A stretch of 64,000 nt of DNA, taken from positions 3,968,965 to 4,032,964 of the forward strand of contig JAOWCC010001368.1 of assembly GCA_030867875.1 (NCBI GenBank). The letters run 5' to 3'. Numbering within the stretch: the first letter of the stretch is position 1; every line of letters begins with the position of its first letter. The notes under the pieces are model-generated. The model was not told the origin of the DNA, made no database searches, and saw only the letters and a program-made list of their open reading frames with translations. This DNA is from Actinernus sp. WN-2022 (Eukaryota > Cnidaria > Anthozoa > Actiniaria > Actinernidae). The position numbers were made by a program, and so were the translations under genes. Of this stretch, positions 46,908 to 59,425 are shown one piece after another.

Positions 46908-47750
46908 GGGTTGTCCACATTATGCTCGAAATTTTCACTATTATGGTAATTCTTTATGCTAATTTTTTTTACTATTATGCTCAATTATGCTCAATTTTTT
47001 ATTCGGATTAATTAATTAATTAATTAATACAAATTACCTAATTAATTGATGCATTCATTACCTGCATAATTATGACGGTTTCCAGAATATTAAACAATTA
47101 TTCACCAACACTGAGGTGAATAATTGTTTTAGTATATACCACACTCCAGGGCCGGGTTGTTCAAAGCCCGATTAGTGTTAATCCTGGATTAACTCTGCAC
47201 AGAACCTATTGGTTGTCATGGAAATTAACCCTGGATTAGCACTAATCGGGCTTTGAACAACCCAACCCGGCACCAAATAGTTATTTTGTTTTCTGTCAAA
47301 TGGACAAAAACTCGCGCGAGATGATCGCTGCTTTGCTCGGAGGTGAATATGAAATCATATTCACTGTTTGAGTAGCCAATCAGAGTGCGCGAAAAGTGAT
47401 ATTCACTGGTGTGGTATATACTAAATGTAATTATTTCATGTTATTCTGGATCGTGATGGAGCTTTCAATGTAGTCTTCCAGCCTAGTCCCTAGGCCTTCT
47501 GGCTTGGTATTTTGTCTGAGTGGGTTAATGGGATCCCTGTAGGTTGTAATGGCTTGTGACGTCACCAACTGTCAAACCAGAAGGCCTAGCAGAATTCGCC
47601 CAGCTGGGCCCAAACATTCGCAAAAATGGGCCCAAGATGGCGATCACTCTTGATGACAAGGGGGAAAATAGTTTAAAGACTTGCATGCATCAGCAGGGCT
47701 GTCCACATTATGCTCGAAATTATGCCAGCATAATGTGGACAACCCTACCA
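46908..47750. mobile_element. Nested element with AGGGTTGTCCACATTATGCT ends
   Basis: The left end near 46908 (AGGGTTGTCCACATTATGCT) is complementary to the right end near 47750 (AGCATAATGTGGACAACCCT). The right end is itself a tiny palindrome (47696-47750), as if two ends are fused. It contains the composite MITE 47130-47422. Confidence 0.55.
47130..47422. mobile_element. Composite MITE, copy 3, with nested palindromic MITE
   Basis: Outer ends TAGTATATACCACACTCC and TGGTGTGGTATATACTA. The inner element at about 47149-47270 has GGGCCGGGTTGTTCAAAG ends. It is the inverted counterpart of 10749-11050 but lacks about 14 bases at one junction. Confidence 0.8.
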
Positions 47751-48427
47751 TTTACAAACGTCACGTGATGAGGGCCGGACATGTATCGCGTGAGCGGGCC
47801 TGAAAAAGCCTTCCGTCCCAGCACAATTTTTTCTTGCTGTTTTGCGGTTTGATCTACAAAATAATATGGTCATATGATAAAAAAGCCTATCGACTGAGTT
47901 AGGTCGGGTCGGACGGGAAAATATTTGGCTCTCGGTCATTTTGTACGTGCGCTCGGTCCGTACGTCATAACCTCGAGCCAAATAGTTTCCCGTCCGGCCC
48001 TCCCACACAGTCAATATAAGTACCTATTACTCGTTCCAGCAGAAAAGGTTAAAATATTTACTTGCAAAGCCGGGGGAAACTCTGCGAAAGCAAATAACAT
48101 TTCCCTAGATTTTTAAACCCTGGAAAATTGTGGATTTCCTAGAATTCGGAAATCCGGGAAAGCACGGAAAATTCTCGGGATAGCTAGGGATTTTCCGGGC
48201 TTTCCGCGGATTTCCAGGTTTCCTTATATTCCGTGCTTTCCCGGAACATCCCAGATTTTTCCGGGCTTTCCGCGGAATTTTACTCGCGCGGAAAGCCCGG
48301 ATGGATTCCGGGAAAGCCCAGAATATTTTCCGGGCTTTTTTCGCGGAAAACCCCGGATTTTCCAGGTTTTCTTAAATTCCGTGGTTTCCCGGAATACCGC
48401 GGAATTTCCGGGATTTTGGTGCAAGGG

Positions 48428-48496
48428 TACATGTAAAAACCCTAGCTACATGTAAAAACCCTAGCTACATGTAAAAACCCTAGCTACATGTATGGG
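48428..48496 (+). repeat. AACCCTAGCTACATGTAAAA minisatellite, right part
   Basis: Three to four exact 19-base units. Confidence 0.85.
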
Positions 48497-48627
48497 AAAA
48501 AACTCAGTTAGGAAATCTGCAAAATAGAAAAAGAACTAAAGATGAACGTAGCTATGTGTTGACAGCGAAATATGCGCTAATAATATTTGTCTACTGCTAT
48601 GTTGTCCATGATGTCGTCATAGTTTTA

Positions 48628-48846
48628 AATAGAGGGGCTAACAAAGGCGCTAACAAAGGTTGAAAGCCTGGGATAAGACAAAAGATTGTGCACGGTCATA
48701 GTTCATTAATATAGCGTCCCCTGAACCACTGAACCTACACGTTTCTATTGGCTGATTGATTAAAATATTCCAATATCTATTGAACAAAGACCAATAACAA
48801 GAAGGTCGCTGGGTTTCATAACCATTTCCCTCTAGCTATTAACTAT
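48628..48846. mobile_element. Diverged relative of the MITE at 1000-1282
   Basis: Shares GGGGCTAACAAAGGCGCT, GACAAAAGATTGTGCA, GTTTCTATTGGCTGATTGAT and the right end GGGTTTCATAACCATTTCCC. The left TIR is missing. Confidence 0.75.
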
Positions 48847-49689
48847 AACATTGTATACCGATGATACTCGGATAAGATATATCGATGTAGATCTGATGAA
48901 TATATGTATACACTGCTCTGCATCGTAAAGCATGTCCTAGGATAAATGGAATCTGCCCGGTTGTGCTTTCGAGGCAATAGCGTAATTTACACACCTAAGT
49001 GCATCATAGGCATGAACTGGCCGATACTACGTACCTAAGTGATGTGGCCGTAGGCAATAGCATAATTTACACTGACAGGTATAAGTAGTGACATCATAGA
49101 CAAGGGTCTTTATACCAATTTTCACTGTATGAGTGCAAATTCATTTTAAAAATTTATATTTTATTGATATTTTAATGATACATTGGTATATTATATTTTT
49201 CCCTCTGTCTCCCTCCCCCCCCCCCCCCCCCACCTCCCCCCCACCCCCCGAAGAAAATTAACTACATTACTACAAAACAAAATAAAATACTAAATAAAAA
49301 CACAAAACAACAAACCAACGATCACAAGAAATCAAAAGGTAAGGCGCTAACTGAGGTCATGTCCAAGAAAGAAAAGAGAGAGAAAACACGAGGTGTCATT
49401 TAAGGATAAGGGAAAGAAGCATAATTTTATTCCATTTTTCATAATGAAAGGAAAGTTTGTCTTTCTCTCTTGCTATAAACAGCTCTAGATTATAAATCAA
49501 TTTCAGTTTTCTAAGAAAAAGGTTGATGAGCAGAGTCAGTGTTCCTTAAGTTTACAAGAATATATAAAATATTTAGCTACTAATATCACGTGATTTATCA
49601 AAATATAATGCTCTAGAGGTTCTACCAGCACCAAAATAACATCAAATTCATTGAGCGATCTTTGAAGCAAATTCTGCTTGGACTGCATT

Positions 49690-51015
49690 CCAAAAAGACT
49701 GAACTAAAGGACAGTGAAAAATAAATGTTCTATGGTTTCGACGTCTATTTGGCAAAAGGAGCAGAGGGGGAACTGTATCTTGCCGATCTTGTGAAGTAAA
49801 TAATTGGTGAATACAATACGGTGAAGAATTTTGAATTGAAATTCTCGGGTTTTAGTGTCAAGCGCACATTTGAAAGGAATTGAGTAAATAACCTTCCAAT
49901 CAATGGAATCATTTATTGTTGAAAAATATGTATTAAAGTGGGTCTTTGCCGTTGGTGTTTCAACGATTTTAGATATTACTAGTTATAAACTGTGTTAGAA
50001 GTAACCTTTTCAAGCAAAATAGTGTCATCCCCTGCATTTAATTACAGACTGTGAATTTCAAAAGTTTTGAATAACTGTGAAACTAGTGAGTGTTTTTCTT
50101 TAGTTCAGACCTCCATTCTTTAGGTAAAGCGTCATATACGCTACGTAGCCAAAACATTTAAAATGGATTGAGATTTTCAATAGCAGTTTTCAGTTTTAGA
50201 CCATCATTATTAAAGAAATCTCCAATTTTGCAGATACCTGATTTTTTCCAACGCAAACAAATATATTGTTCCAAATAACTTGGTTGGCAATTTCTTCTAT
50301 GGTTTCGGGGGTTAAGAGTTGTTTAGGCTAGACCAAGCTAATAGGCATTCTATATAATATGTTGGTAAATCCAATGGCAGTTTAGAATGATCGAAGTTGC
50401 AGTGAAAAGGAAAAGTGCCTCCTACATTCCGTAAATAGTAATTTAACATTATTTTCCAAAAAGATTTTGAAGGCTCCTCAAAGAACTTTTTGATGCACAT
50501 GATTCTTTGAGCTTGGATCATTGAGGTGATATCTTGAGGCCTCCGTTCTCGATATTATTTATTAGTGCTAATCTTTTCACCTTATCTCTGCCGTTCCAGA
50601 GAAAACCGTATACCAAAGTATTTATTTCTTTGATAAAATTCTTGTCGGTATGCATACGTACAAGATAGGGAGTATAATATTTTTGGAATTGCGAACGTTT
50701 TAATTATCTGTATTTTCCCAGTAATGTAAGACCTCTCCATTTCCACCTGCTGAAAGTATTTGACAAAAAATCGGTAATAGCTGTAAAATTTAATTTCTTG
50801 GATTGAGTTTCGTTATAGGTAAAGTAGATACCGACGACTTTAACTGCAGTTTTAATCTCTTTCACATTTATTTCTTCGGCCGAGGCCTTCATAGAACCTA
50901 GACAGAGCGCTTCTGTTTTATCTTCGTTAATTTTTAGTCCAGAGAAAGATCTGAAGATCTGCAGAGTGGATAATAAGTTCAAAAAACAGTTTTTATCCCT
51001 CAAGAAGACTGTCAA
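49690..51015 (-). pseudogene. LINE (L1/Tx1-like) RT C-terminal relic
   Basis: From the 5' side, frames read GLKINEDKTEALCLGSM, VVGIYFTYNE and RWKWRGLTLLGKYR (51015-50704), then SFWKIMLNYYLRNVGGTFPF and YIECLLAWSSL (50521-50312). A zf-RVT-like CSFCQIDVETIEHLFF follows near 49750. The element is 5'-truncated at about 51015 and broken by many stops. Confidence 0.75.
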
Positions 51016-51311
51016 TTTTGAAGAAGAAAGAGGATCTCACAGGCGGACCCCGCGAGAGATATTGAAGAGTGCAAATTCATGGCGATGCTACGGTGGCCCA
51101 GAAGGCTCAACACAATAAAAAGATGTAGCATAAATAAAAAAGAAATCAACCAACAAAGGAAAATAAGGCAAACAAAAATATCACAACGCGAACAAAAAAG
51201 AAACCACAACGCAAACAAAAACGCCACAACGCAACGACAACGGGGTCTGGGTTCTAACTTGTTATTTTTGCGCCGTTCCCTGCATAATTTGCATGCGGTG
51301 CATTGCTTAGA

Positions 51312-51800
51312 ATGGCCGCCGTGACTTGCAGTCGTTGTAGTACGAAAGCTATTGAAACAGCAAAGTATTGTTCAAATTGTGGCCTTTTCTTAAACTATTC
51401 AGCTAGTTCCTCAACTAGTTTCTCGACTGCATCTGAAAGTGTAGGGTAGATGAGTATAAACGGCGTAAAGAGAGCGAAAGACGTTCGAGATTTGAACCAA
51501 AAGCGAAGTACACCAAGACGGCCGGGATCGGGACCAAGAGAAGTTCGAACTCGAAGGCAAGTACCAAAGATGTTAGCATTAATATTGGTTTTATGAAATA
51601 TTGTAATGGCATTCTGAAAAAGTGTAGAGGAAAAACACTTCCAGTAACAGTCTTCTCTCCTTCAGCAAATGGAAGCACTATAAAGGAAAAGGCCGTGCGA
51701 AAGCATTGCAACCATGACAAGACCATCCACGGCGGCTTTGAATATGTTTTAATCAGTACCCATATGGCAGCGAGGTAGTCACTCTACCAGGAACCACGGA
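51312..51800 (+). pseudogene. Decayed zinc-ribbon gene with ubiquitin-like segment
   Basis: ATG at 51312 opens MAAVTCSRCSTKAIETAKYC and SNCGLF, a two-CxxC zinc ribbon, and stops within 45 codons. The next frames give KRSTPRRPGSG and then KKCRGKTLPVTVFSPSANGS with IKEKAVRKHCNHDKTI. From memory this order resembles a cnidarian multigene family with an N-terminal zinc ribbon and a ubiquitin-like fold. A following open stretch (51829-52014) may continue it. Stops and frame changes argue for a pseudogene, though introns could explain some. Confidence 0.5.
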
Positions 51801-52099
51801 ATAATTTGTTCTGCAGAAGTACACACCTATGAGCAGCGGTCGATATCGAGAAGCCGATTCGGTTGAAGTAATCAATATTACTGATCAACAAGGCCCAAGT
51901 AGTGGTAGACGGGAAAATTCTGTGAAGAGCCAAGGTATTGATAAGGAAGGTCTCTCCCAACCATTGGCGGCCATTTTCGAGGGCCCCGAAATTCAGATCG
52001 GCTCGAAAATCTAGTGAAAGCAACAGAAGATTTGGGACGCATTAGGCTTTATTTATTACTTCTCAACATATGTTGGTGGCTTTTGAAGATTCAAACGAA

Positions 52100-53119
52100 C
52101 ACGGTGGGCATAAATGACCCTGAAATCGCTCACGTTGAACGTGTCAAAAATGTATAAACTAGCAAAGAAAATTGATTCGACCTCAAATTTAACGAAATGT
52201 TGGTAGGTTAATATTAATATGAAATTACGTCTTCAAGTTCAATCGGGTTTGTATATTGACGTTGCTGTACTCCGTCATGATGAACGACTCCTTTTAAGGT
52301 CAAATTATTCGTTTCGTATACGTTTGTAACAAAGCATGTTATCACAATAACATAAATATATATTTTTGAATGCCGTAATTTTGAAGTCTCTATGATAAAT
52401 ATTTGCAGAGTTATTAAGAACTTAAGTTTCCTGTGACGTCACATTTTCTGACGTCATGGGTCTGACTTAAATTATGCTTTCTACATTGAAGAAATATAAA
52501 AAAGACCATATTGAGCGTATTAGTACATTTCTTCGTTAAAACCCGTAAAATACTCACATATTTATTTTCTATTAAAGAGACGTTTTCAAAAATATAGGAC
52601 GTCATAATGACGTATACTCTTGTTCACGGTGAATTTTAAGCAATTCCTCTCAAAAATTGAAAATTCTAAGAACATAAGATTGTGGGTAGAGATGTATTCT
52701 TTAAGTTGCTAGATTTTAATGAACAACTATTCTAAACTAAAAGTTATTTAGTACATGGTTTTACGTTGAATATTTCCCGCCAAATTTTGGCGGGAAAATT
52801 ACAAAATTTAACATTTAATAACTTTTCTCCCTCTCAACTAATCGAACTCGGGTTTTCGATTACTTTGTTGTCAAGAAGATGGGAATTAAAAAATATATAA
52901 TTTACTGATTTTAAAGGTAACTGAAAACATTGAAAAAACTAGTGTGAATGGATACATGACGTAATTGTGACGTCATCAAGATGTATATGGTAATGCCAAT
53001 CATCGGATTTTGTTTCGTTCATCCGTCTTAATCCTCCCACACAAATTCAATCTTCTACATTACTTAGTTTTGAAATTATACCAACGTGAGCGATTTGAGG
53101 GACATTTGTGTCCACCGTG
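52100..53119. mobile_element. About 1-kb AT-rich TIR element
   Basis: CACGGTGGGCATAAATGACC and TGAAATCGCTCACGTTG on the left are mirrored by CAACGTGAGCGATTTGAGGG and ACATTTGTGTCCACCGTG on the right. GAA flanks both ends. No coding region. Confidence 0.75.
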
Positions 53120-54559
53120 GAATGACACGATGCTTCAGCGGCCAGATATTTGAAAGTTTCCGGATAATAACAATAATTAATGCTTGCAATGTGCACTGGT
53201 TGAGAGAGAGATGATTCATCTGATTGGACAAAATGTCAGTAATTATGCATGATTTCTGAACAGTGTAACATAACAAGGTTGGGATCAATTATAAAAAAAA
53301 CAATCGGCAGCCTTAGCTTCTGGTCAATGCGTCTAAATATTTGTCCATGACAGTATGTTTAGAGTAAAGATGAGAATACGTATTTTTATTAGTTTATTTT
53401 ATTCATCGCATAAATGATATTTTTGTGAAAAAATGTTTGAATGAGTGTAACAAGATTATTTGCAGTCAGAAAACTTTACATGTTTTCCTTTTTGCATAAT
53501 AGCATTAACATTATAATTATAAAGTTTATCCTGTGAGTATCAGAATTGGGACAACAAATGTACAAGCGTCAATTCGATATGTCTCCAATGAACCCCCCCC
53601 CCCCCCCAAAAATATATATATGTGATTTTACGCGATAAAATAGGAGCAAAGTCCCTGTAAGATTTATTGTTTCTTCACGGCTTCCACTTGAAATAAATAA
53701 TAACTAAATAATAAGCATTAGTAGACTGAATTATGTTCAGTTTTAGAGCAATGTGGAGAATTGCTATAGAGTTATAGGTAATTCAAACTCAGGAAAATAC
53801 ACGAAAACGAGGCTGGAAAGGCCTCCGTTGATCAACTGGCTGTAACTTCACGTACTGTTTAATAAACGAGCAGCAGTCTTTTATCGGATTGAAAAACACG
53901 AGGGCGTAGCCGAGTGTTTTTAGATCTCATAAAATACGTGCTGCGAGTTTATTGAACGCGCGCGGCTTCAAAAACGTTAATGTATAATGTCATGCATGCT
54001 ATTCAATCAGTTTTTGCGATACGACCTATTTCGGCCGATAAAATGGAAGCAAATTTAAAGTTTATGTAAATGAGACCGTATTGATATCAGATTTAAGGTG
54101 GCTCGCGACAGCCAAATTGGCATCATAAAGATTCGCAATTTTCAGCGGGAAGCTGTGGCCGATCTTTGAGATATTTTGTACCATGTATTTCTTGATATTG
54201 AAAAAAGTAAACACTAAACATAATTCCAATAACGTAATAATTTTGGAGACATAGTGCTTCTTTCGACCCTTTATTTTGACGTAAAGTACGAAAATCTTAA
54301 AAACGCGACGACAGATTTGTTTAAACTTGTTGTTATAGATTAACTAACCCATGTATTTTGTTGGTAACGAGTTTCAATAAAATCGATGGAATGGAAATTT
54401 CTACAGCAAAATAGATATAAATGTTATTGCAAAATATAATGTTCGCCAATTTCTTGCAAATATGATAGCCGATTCCAATTCTACCCCATAATTTATAGTT
54501 TAACACCATGGAAACTATTGTTTTAGCTGTAAGAATATCAAGAAAGCGGGACGGAGTAT
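53120..54559. other. Unassigned
   Basis: Contains a poly(C) run near 53588 and a GGGCGTAGCCGAGTG-type foldback fragment near 53910, nothing else definable. Confidence 0.4.
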
Positions 54560-54790
54560 CTCAGTAGATGAATTACGAAAGGTCAATTGTAAATATTTTG
54601 TGAAAATCGGCAATTTTGAATTGATGTAAATATTAAAAAATCTAACCGAAAACTTTGGCTTCGTTCGTGAGTATGTTGTAGGACAACGTATTTTGTGACA
54701 CCATGTGCAATCTCATTTCGTTTCATGAATACGTTTTTGTGCACTGAGGTCGGGGATTTAGATGGTTGAAACCTTCAAAATCACTCCTAG
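54560..54790 (+). repeat. Left arm of an inverted repeat pair (partner 58480-58690)
   Basis: GATGTAAATATT, GAGTATGTTGTAGGA, ACACCATGTG and TTTCATGAATACGTT recur inverted and in mirror order at 58480-58690. The pair brackets a nested LINE. Confidence 0.7.
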
Positions 54791-55354
54791 CCTTTTCTCT
54801 CCTCCGAGCTTTCTAATTATACGCAAAATCGTACATTTTATCAGCTTGTTTTCCAAATTCCTCACGTGTATTCAGTCACCCGTTCAATAGCACTGAATAT
54901 ATTTTTCATTTGATTTATGGCGCCGATGAGGGAAAAACATATAAGTTGTGTTTTAAGTAAGAAAATATATTGAACTGTTTTGTTTTGTTGTAAGCTTTTT
55001 CGTTTACTTTTCAATCTTAAACAAAAAGTCGAAATAATGCCCCAAAAACTTTTATAATTATATGATATTACAATTAACTGTATATGATAAATGCAGAAAA
55101 ACTAATTACATATGAGATAACGTCTAAAGCATAATAGAAAAAAGAAAAGGTGATACAATCTAATAAAGCTAATCTAAAATACAAGAATGTCATATGTTAA
55201 AAACCGCAATCAATAAAACACTTTCCGAAATAGATGTATTTTAAGATTATTCTTAAAAACGTTCAAAGAGGCACTGCATCATTTGCAGTGGAAGTGCATT
55301 CCATAATAATGGCGCACTTCCATTGGTGCTATACCATTAATTGAGGGTTTGCAC

Positions 55355-55625
55355 TCAATCCCCAGAGATTCAAATGACAAAGGGCATGGCGGCCATGTTG
55401 GTGTACCTAACAAAAGAAGCTAACGAATAATCTATTGTTAAGGTACACCAACATGGCGGCTATGACGTAACGTGCAAAGGGTCTATAGAGGGTTTTCCTC
55501 AATCCCCAGAGATTCAAATGACAAAGGGCATGGCGGTCATGTTGGTGAACCTAACAAAAGAAGCTAACGAAGAATCTATTGTTAAAGGTACACCAACATG
55601 GCGGCCATGACGTCATGTGAAAACC
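55355..55625 (+). repeat. Two tandem copies of a 142-bp foldback unit
   Basis: AATCCCCAGAGATTCAAATG starts each copy. Each contains CATGGCGG.CATGTTGGTG mirrored by CACCAACATGGCGG. Confidence 0.85.
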
Positions 55626-56086
55626 CTTTATTACTTTATACGTGAAAAAAAAGAATTTTAAATTCAATACGCTGCTCAACATGCAACCAATGCAACTGGA
55701 TTAAGATAGGTGTAATATGCTGGAATTTGCGTGATAATGCAACCAGCCTCGCAGCGGTATTTTGTACATACTGCAGCCTCTGCAAAATATGTTTCGGTAG
55801 GCCATATAATAAGGCGTTACAATGATCTAATTTAGTTGTCACAAAGGCATGAACCAAAATCTTCGTTGTCTCAAAACTTCCTATAAGCTAATGCATGATA
55901 TGTTTCTGATTGAATAAAAAGCCGACTTTATAAATCTGAGTTATATGGTTGTCCAACGATAAGGTATCGTCATAAATAATGCCGATGTATGTTTCTTGCA
56001 AATCCAGAGGGTGTAACAGAGACACTGGCTCTTGCACTGCATCTACAGGTGGAGGAGGGCGGTGCTCGGCGCTCGAGCATGTTAAG

Positions 56087-57194
56087 GCCTGGTTCAGGGG
56101 TCAAATTTCGGGTAAAAACAGTTTTCCTTATTTCAGCACAACCGAGTGTGGTAAATACACCAAGTTTCTCACGGTAATAGATATCGCCACTCTTGACTAC
56201 CAAAAGTGGTCTGTCACGTGACTTAGAACACTTTCGTGTTTAAAACAGCTAGGATGATGAGTGGATCAGTGTTTTTCGTTAAGGTTGAAGCTCTTTACCT
56301 AAATCAGCTTAGAAAAGATGACTACAATGTTTCGTTAACGAGTAATTAAATATAAGGCGAAAATATGCAAAATAGGTCACATGACTTTTTGTACCCTTAA
56401 TATCTCCTTATCTTTACATGATAGTCATGTTTTCTAAGTGTGGTCTGAAATACTGCGGGAGGAGTAATGTTTTAGTAGGGTTACTTTATATTCATATGTT
56501 ATCGTCGCAGCCGCATTTCACTTAAACGATCTTCTATAATTATTACGTCATCGATCACGTGATACGACAACCATCCACTTAAAGGAGAACTAAACCCTAA
56601 AATCAACCCAACGTCTTTACAAAGATGTATTCTAAAGAAATAAGTTCTGATATTTTATTTTTCTGTGTTGCGCGTCTATGTGGAGAAAATTAGTCTCCAA
56701 GTTCGATTTTCCGCTGAATAATCTATATTGTGTGGCGGCTCAATTCAGTGCAAATTTCCCCATAACGTACGTCACACATACCAAGGAAGAACGATCACAC
56801 CTCTAGCACAAAGAAAGCACAATGGTCCGCAATTAGAAGCCATTAGGCCTGCTATTCAATGAAGGGGACTGCATGGCAAAACTAATTTATTCCCCGTATA
56901 CTACGTCACAAATTACAAGACTTGAGCCGTCTGTACATATCGGAGGCTGTGAGGAAGGTTTTCGGATTTTCTCTTGCTAGACGCGCAACACAGAAAAATG
57001 AAATAGCAGAACCTATTTATTTCGAATACATGTTTGTATAGACATTGGGTTGATTTTAGGGTTGAGTTACCCTTTAACACATTTAAGGAAGGGGATATTA
57101 GTAATACGATAAAATTAGATTTTGTTTAAACTGTTATTTCTCTCAGAAAACATTTTTTAACGTAAATCTATTTTCCGTTAAATGAACCAGGCCT
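56087..57194. mobile_element. MITE-like insertion in the LINE, itself interrupted
   Basis: Ends TTAAGGCCTGGTTCA and TGAACCAGGCCTTAA are inverted. It contains the element at 56579-57077. Confidence 0.7.
56579..57077. mobile_element. MITE nested inside 56087-57194
   Basis: TTAAAGGAGAACTAAACCCT and AAAATCAACCCAA on the left are mirrored by TTGGGTTGATTTT and AGGGTTGAGTTACCCTTTAA on the right. Confidence 0.8.
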
Positions 57195-57240
57195 TAATAT
57201 GATTGAGCGTGGAACACGAGAATCTCAGTTTTATCATCAT

Positions 57241-57957
57241 TAAAACCTGGTTTCCATATCCCGCTTGTCCCAGTCGTCCCAAAATATGTTCAGGCGATCG
57301 GGACGACCCAGCAGTTTCCATATGGTCGTCCCAGTCCTCTCAAACGGTGAGAACGCGCGGTTGTTAGCAAATATCCCTGGGGCCGACGACACAGTTTTTG
57401 GCGTAAAATGGCGGATGAAGCTAACCTCGTGGCCTATCTTCTACTTGTTATTGTAATTTTGCGTCGACGAAGACGGAGAGCAATTGTGCGGCGAAAGCAT
57501 AGATTTTGGGTTCGCCAAATCTATCAAAAAAGAGAAGAGCTTGGAGCATATCACACGCTTGTCCAAGAACTTCGACTTCACGATCGTGAGACTTTTTTCA
57601 GGTAAGCTCATTCGGTTATCTGCATGCACACAACACATTTTAGTTCAGATACAGGAATATTTGCATCCATATCTGGCAGACCACTGGCTATAAGCATACA
57701 ATTTGCTATGAACTCTGGGATATCCAAATGTATTCTGGAATATGTTTGGGTCGTCCCGGTCGTCTGAGGGTAGTTTCCATATGATCGCTACAGTTCGTTG
57801 TCGGTCGTCCCAGTCGACCGGATAGAACTCAATTCTATCGGGACGACCCGGGTCGTCCGAGTCGTTTGCGATCGCCTCGTAGTGTTTCCATATGGTCGTT
57901 CCGGTTGCCTGAACATATTTTGAGACAACTGGGACGACTATATGGAAACCAGGCTTA
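57241..57957. mobile_element. MITE-like element in the LINE
   Basis: CCTGGTTTCCATAT near 57246 is mirrored by ATATGGAAACCAGG near 57953. The interior repeats GGGACGACC/GGTCGTCCC motifs many times. Confidence 0.75.
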
Positions 57958-58348
57958 AGCTTTAATCTATTGTACAGCATCCACCTGTCGATATCACGCT
58001 TCCACTTTTGTCCTGGTCAGCTCAAGGTCGCCAACAACAGAGGTCTTGAAAGAAAGGTAGATTTGCGTGTCGTCGGCGTAACAATGAAAAGACACTCCAT
58101 GATGCCTCATAATGTCACCCAGGGGGGCACCATATAGCAAATATAATATAGGGCCAAGCACGGACCTTTGTGGAACGCCACAACTCAAGGCGCGGCTGGA
58201 CGAATGTTCCATCCGTATGCTAATTTACTCAATGTAATTACTTTAGTTTTCGTCATGAGTGCCAGGTGACTGAATACATGTGAAGAATTTGAAAACACGC
58301 TGATGAATGTACGATTTTGGGCATAATTAGAAAGTTCGGAAGTAGAAA

Positions 58349-58478
58349 GGGGTATATACTTCATGGTAGTGTTTCGTTCCATATAGTCTCCCTGCATAAT
58401 CATTTTCTCTCTGTTTTACAGTATTATGCAAGGAGACTATATGGAACGAAACACTACCATGAAGTATATACCAGGAAA
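58349..58478. repeat. Hairpin with about 47-bp arms
   Basis: GGTATATACTTCATGGTAGT and GTTTCGTTCCATATAGTCTC are mirrored by GAGACTATATGGAACGAAAC and ACTACCATGAAGTATATACC. The loop is about 30 bases. Confidence 0.85.
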
Positions 58479-58479
58479 G

Positions 58480-58690
58480 GTTTGGAGTGATTTTGAAGGA
58501 TTCAACCAGCTACATCCCCTACCTCAGTGAACAATAACGTATTCATGAAACGACATGAAATTACACATGGTGTCACAAAATATGTCTCCTACAACATACT
58601 CGCGAACGAGGCCAAAGTTTTCTTTTGCATTTTTAAATATTTACATCAATTCAAAATTATATTGGCGCTTTTCACCATTCGACCATGAGA
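58480..58690 (-). repeat. Right arm of inverted repeat pair (partner 54560-54790)
   Basis: Mirror of the left arm at about 80% identity by eye. Confidence 0.7.
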
Positions 58691-59425
58691 GCAAACTAAT
58701 ACTATTGGGTGCTTGTTCTCATGCGTCAAGCATTGCTTGGTAGATTTTGAATTAGATCTTTACGTTTCCTTCCTAATGAAATATTGTGAGTTCAAATGTC
58801 AAACTCGTACTAGAGTCACATGCGAAGAAATGGTAATCGCCGGCACATGGACTTGGAGGTGGACTCCTTCACCTCCTCGGAACCTGGAATACCACTAGCT
58901 ATTGAAACAGAAGTACGCAATTTTATGAATGCGGTCTAATAATATTTTTCGGACTCAGGATTTCAGTTGCCAAGTGCACTCTGGCTACACCTAAGCACTG
59001 TAGTTTGAATGCTACTGGCTATTCTATTTCCATTTAGATCAAACTTTAGCATTTATCTCGACGACAATCCAAACAGAAATGAAATTTGTGCACCGATGTT
59101 GCAGAGATATATTATAACTGACTGTAATTTTATGTGATAAAAAAGTAACTGATTAAAATCTCCCTGCATGTAGAACGTTTTGTTTAAATTGTGTAAGTGA
59201 ATAAGTTGTAAGTGTATTTGTCTAGAAGGAAATATACCTGGGATTTATTCGGTTTTCTTTATGCCTTCGCTGTATAACTGACTACGTAATGGCATAAACC
59301 GAGGTTGTGATTGCTCATCTCTTGCTCTAGAATATATGTGATTTTGGCCAAAGCGAGGTTGAAATTTTTCGTGTCTTCAGTATAGAATCTATATGTTATG
59401 TTGGCCAAACGAAGGAATTGCATTT
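58691..59425. other. Unassigned, 3' of gene C
   Basis: Nothing coding. The palindrome GGAGGTGGACTCCTTCACCTCC is at 58855. Confidence 0.4.

Larger units (their letters stand above)
44684..48427. mobile_element. 3.7-kb TIR element inserted in a minisatellite
   Basis: The ends CCCTTGCACCAAAAGCCCGG and CCGGGATTTTGGTGCAAGGG are inverted repeats flanked by TA on both sides. Several hundred bases at each end are packed with CCGGAAAG/CTTTCCGG-type subterminal repeats. The interior holds a composite MITE (47130-47422) and no recognisable transposase. A 103-codon minus-strand frame at 45377-45688 is unidentified. Confidence 0.75.
55636..58212 (-). pseudogene. CR1/L2-type LINE RT relic split by nested MITEs
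   Basis: From the 5' side: 58212-57994 has [20 protein letters not shown] and the YADD catalytic box. NDDKTEILVFHAQS appears at 57240-57195. YIGIIYDDTLSLDNHI appears near 55960. Then LVHAFVTTKLDHCNALLYGL and AARLVALSRKFQHITPILI follow to 55636. The pieces are collinear and separated by MITEs at 57241-57957 and 56087-57194. Confidence 0.8.
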
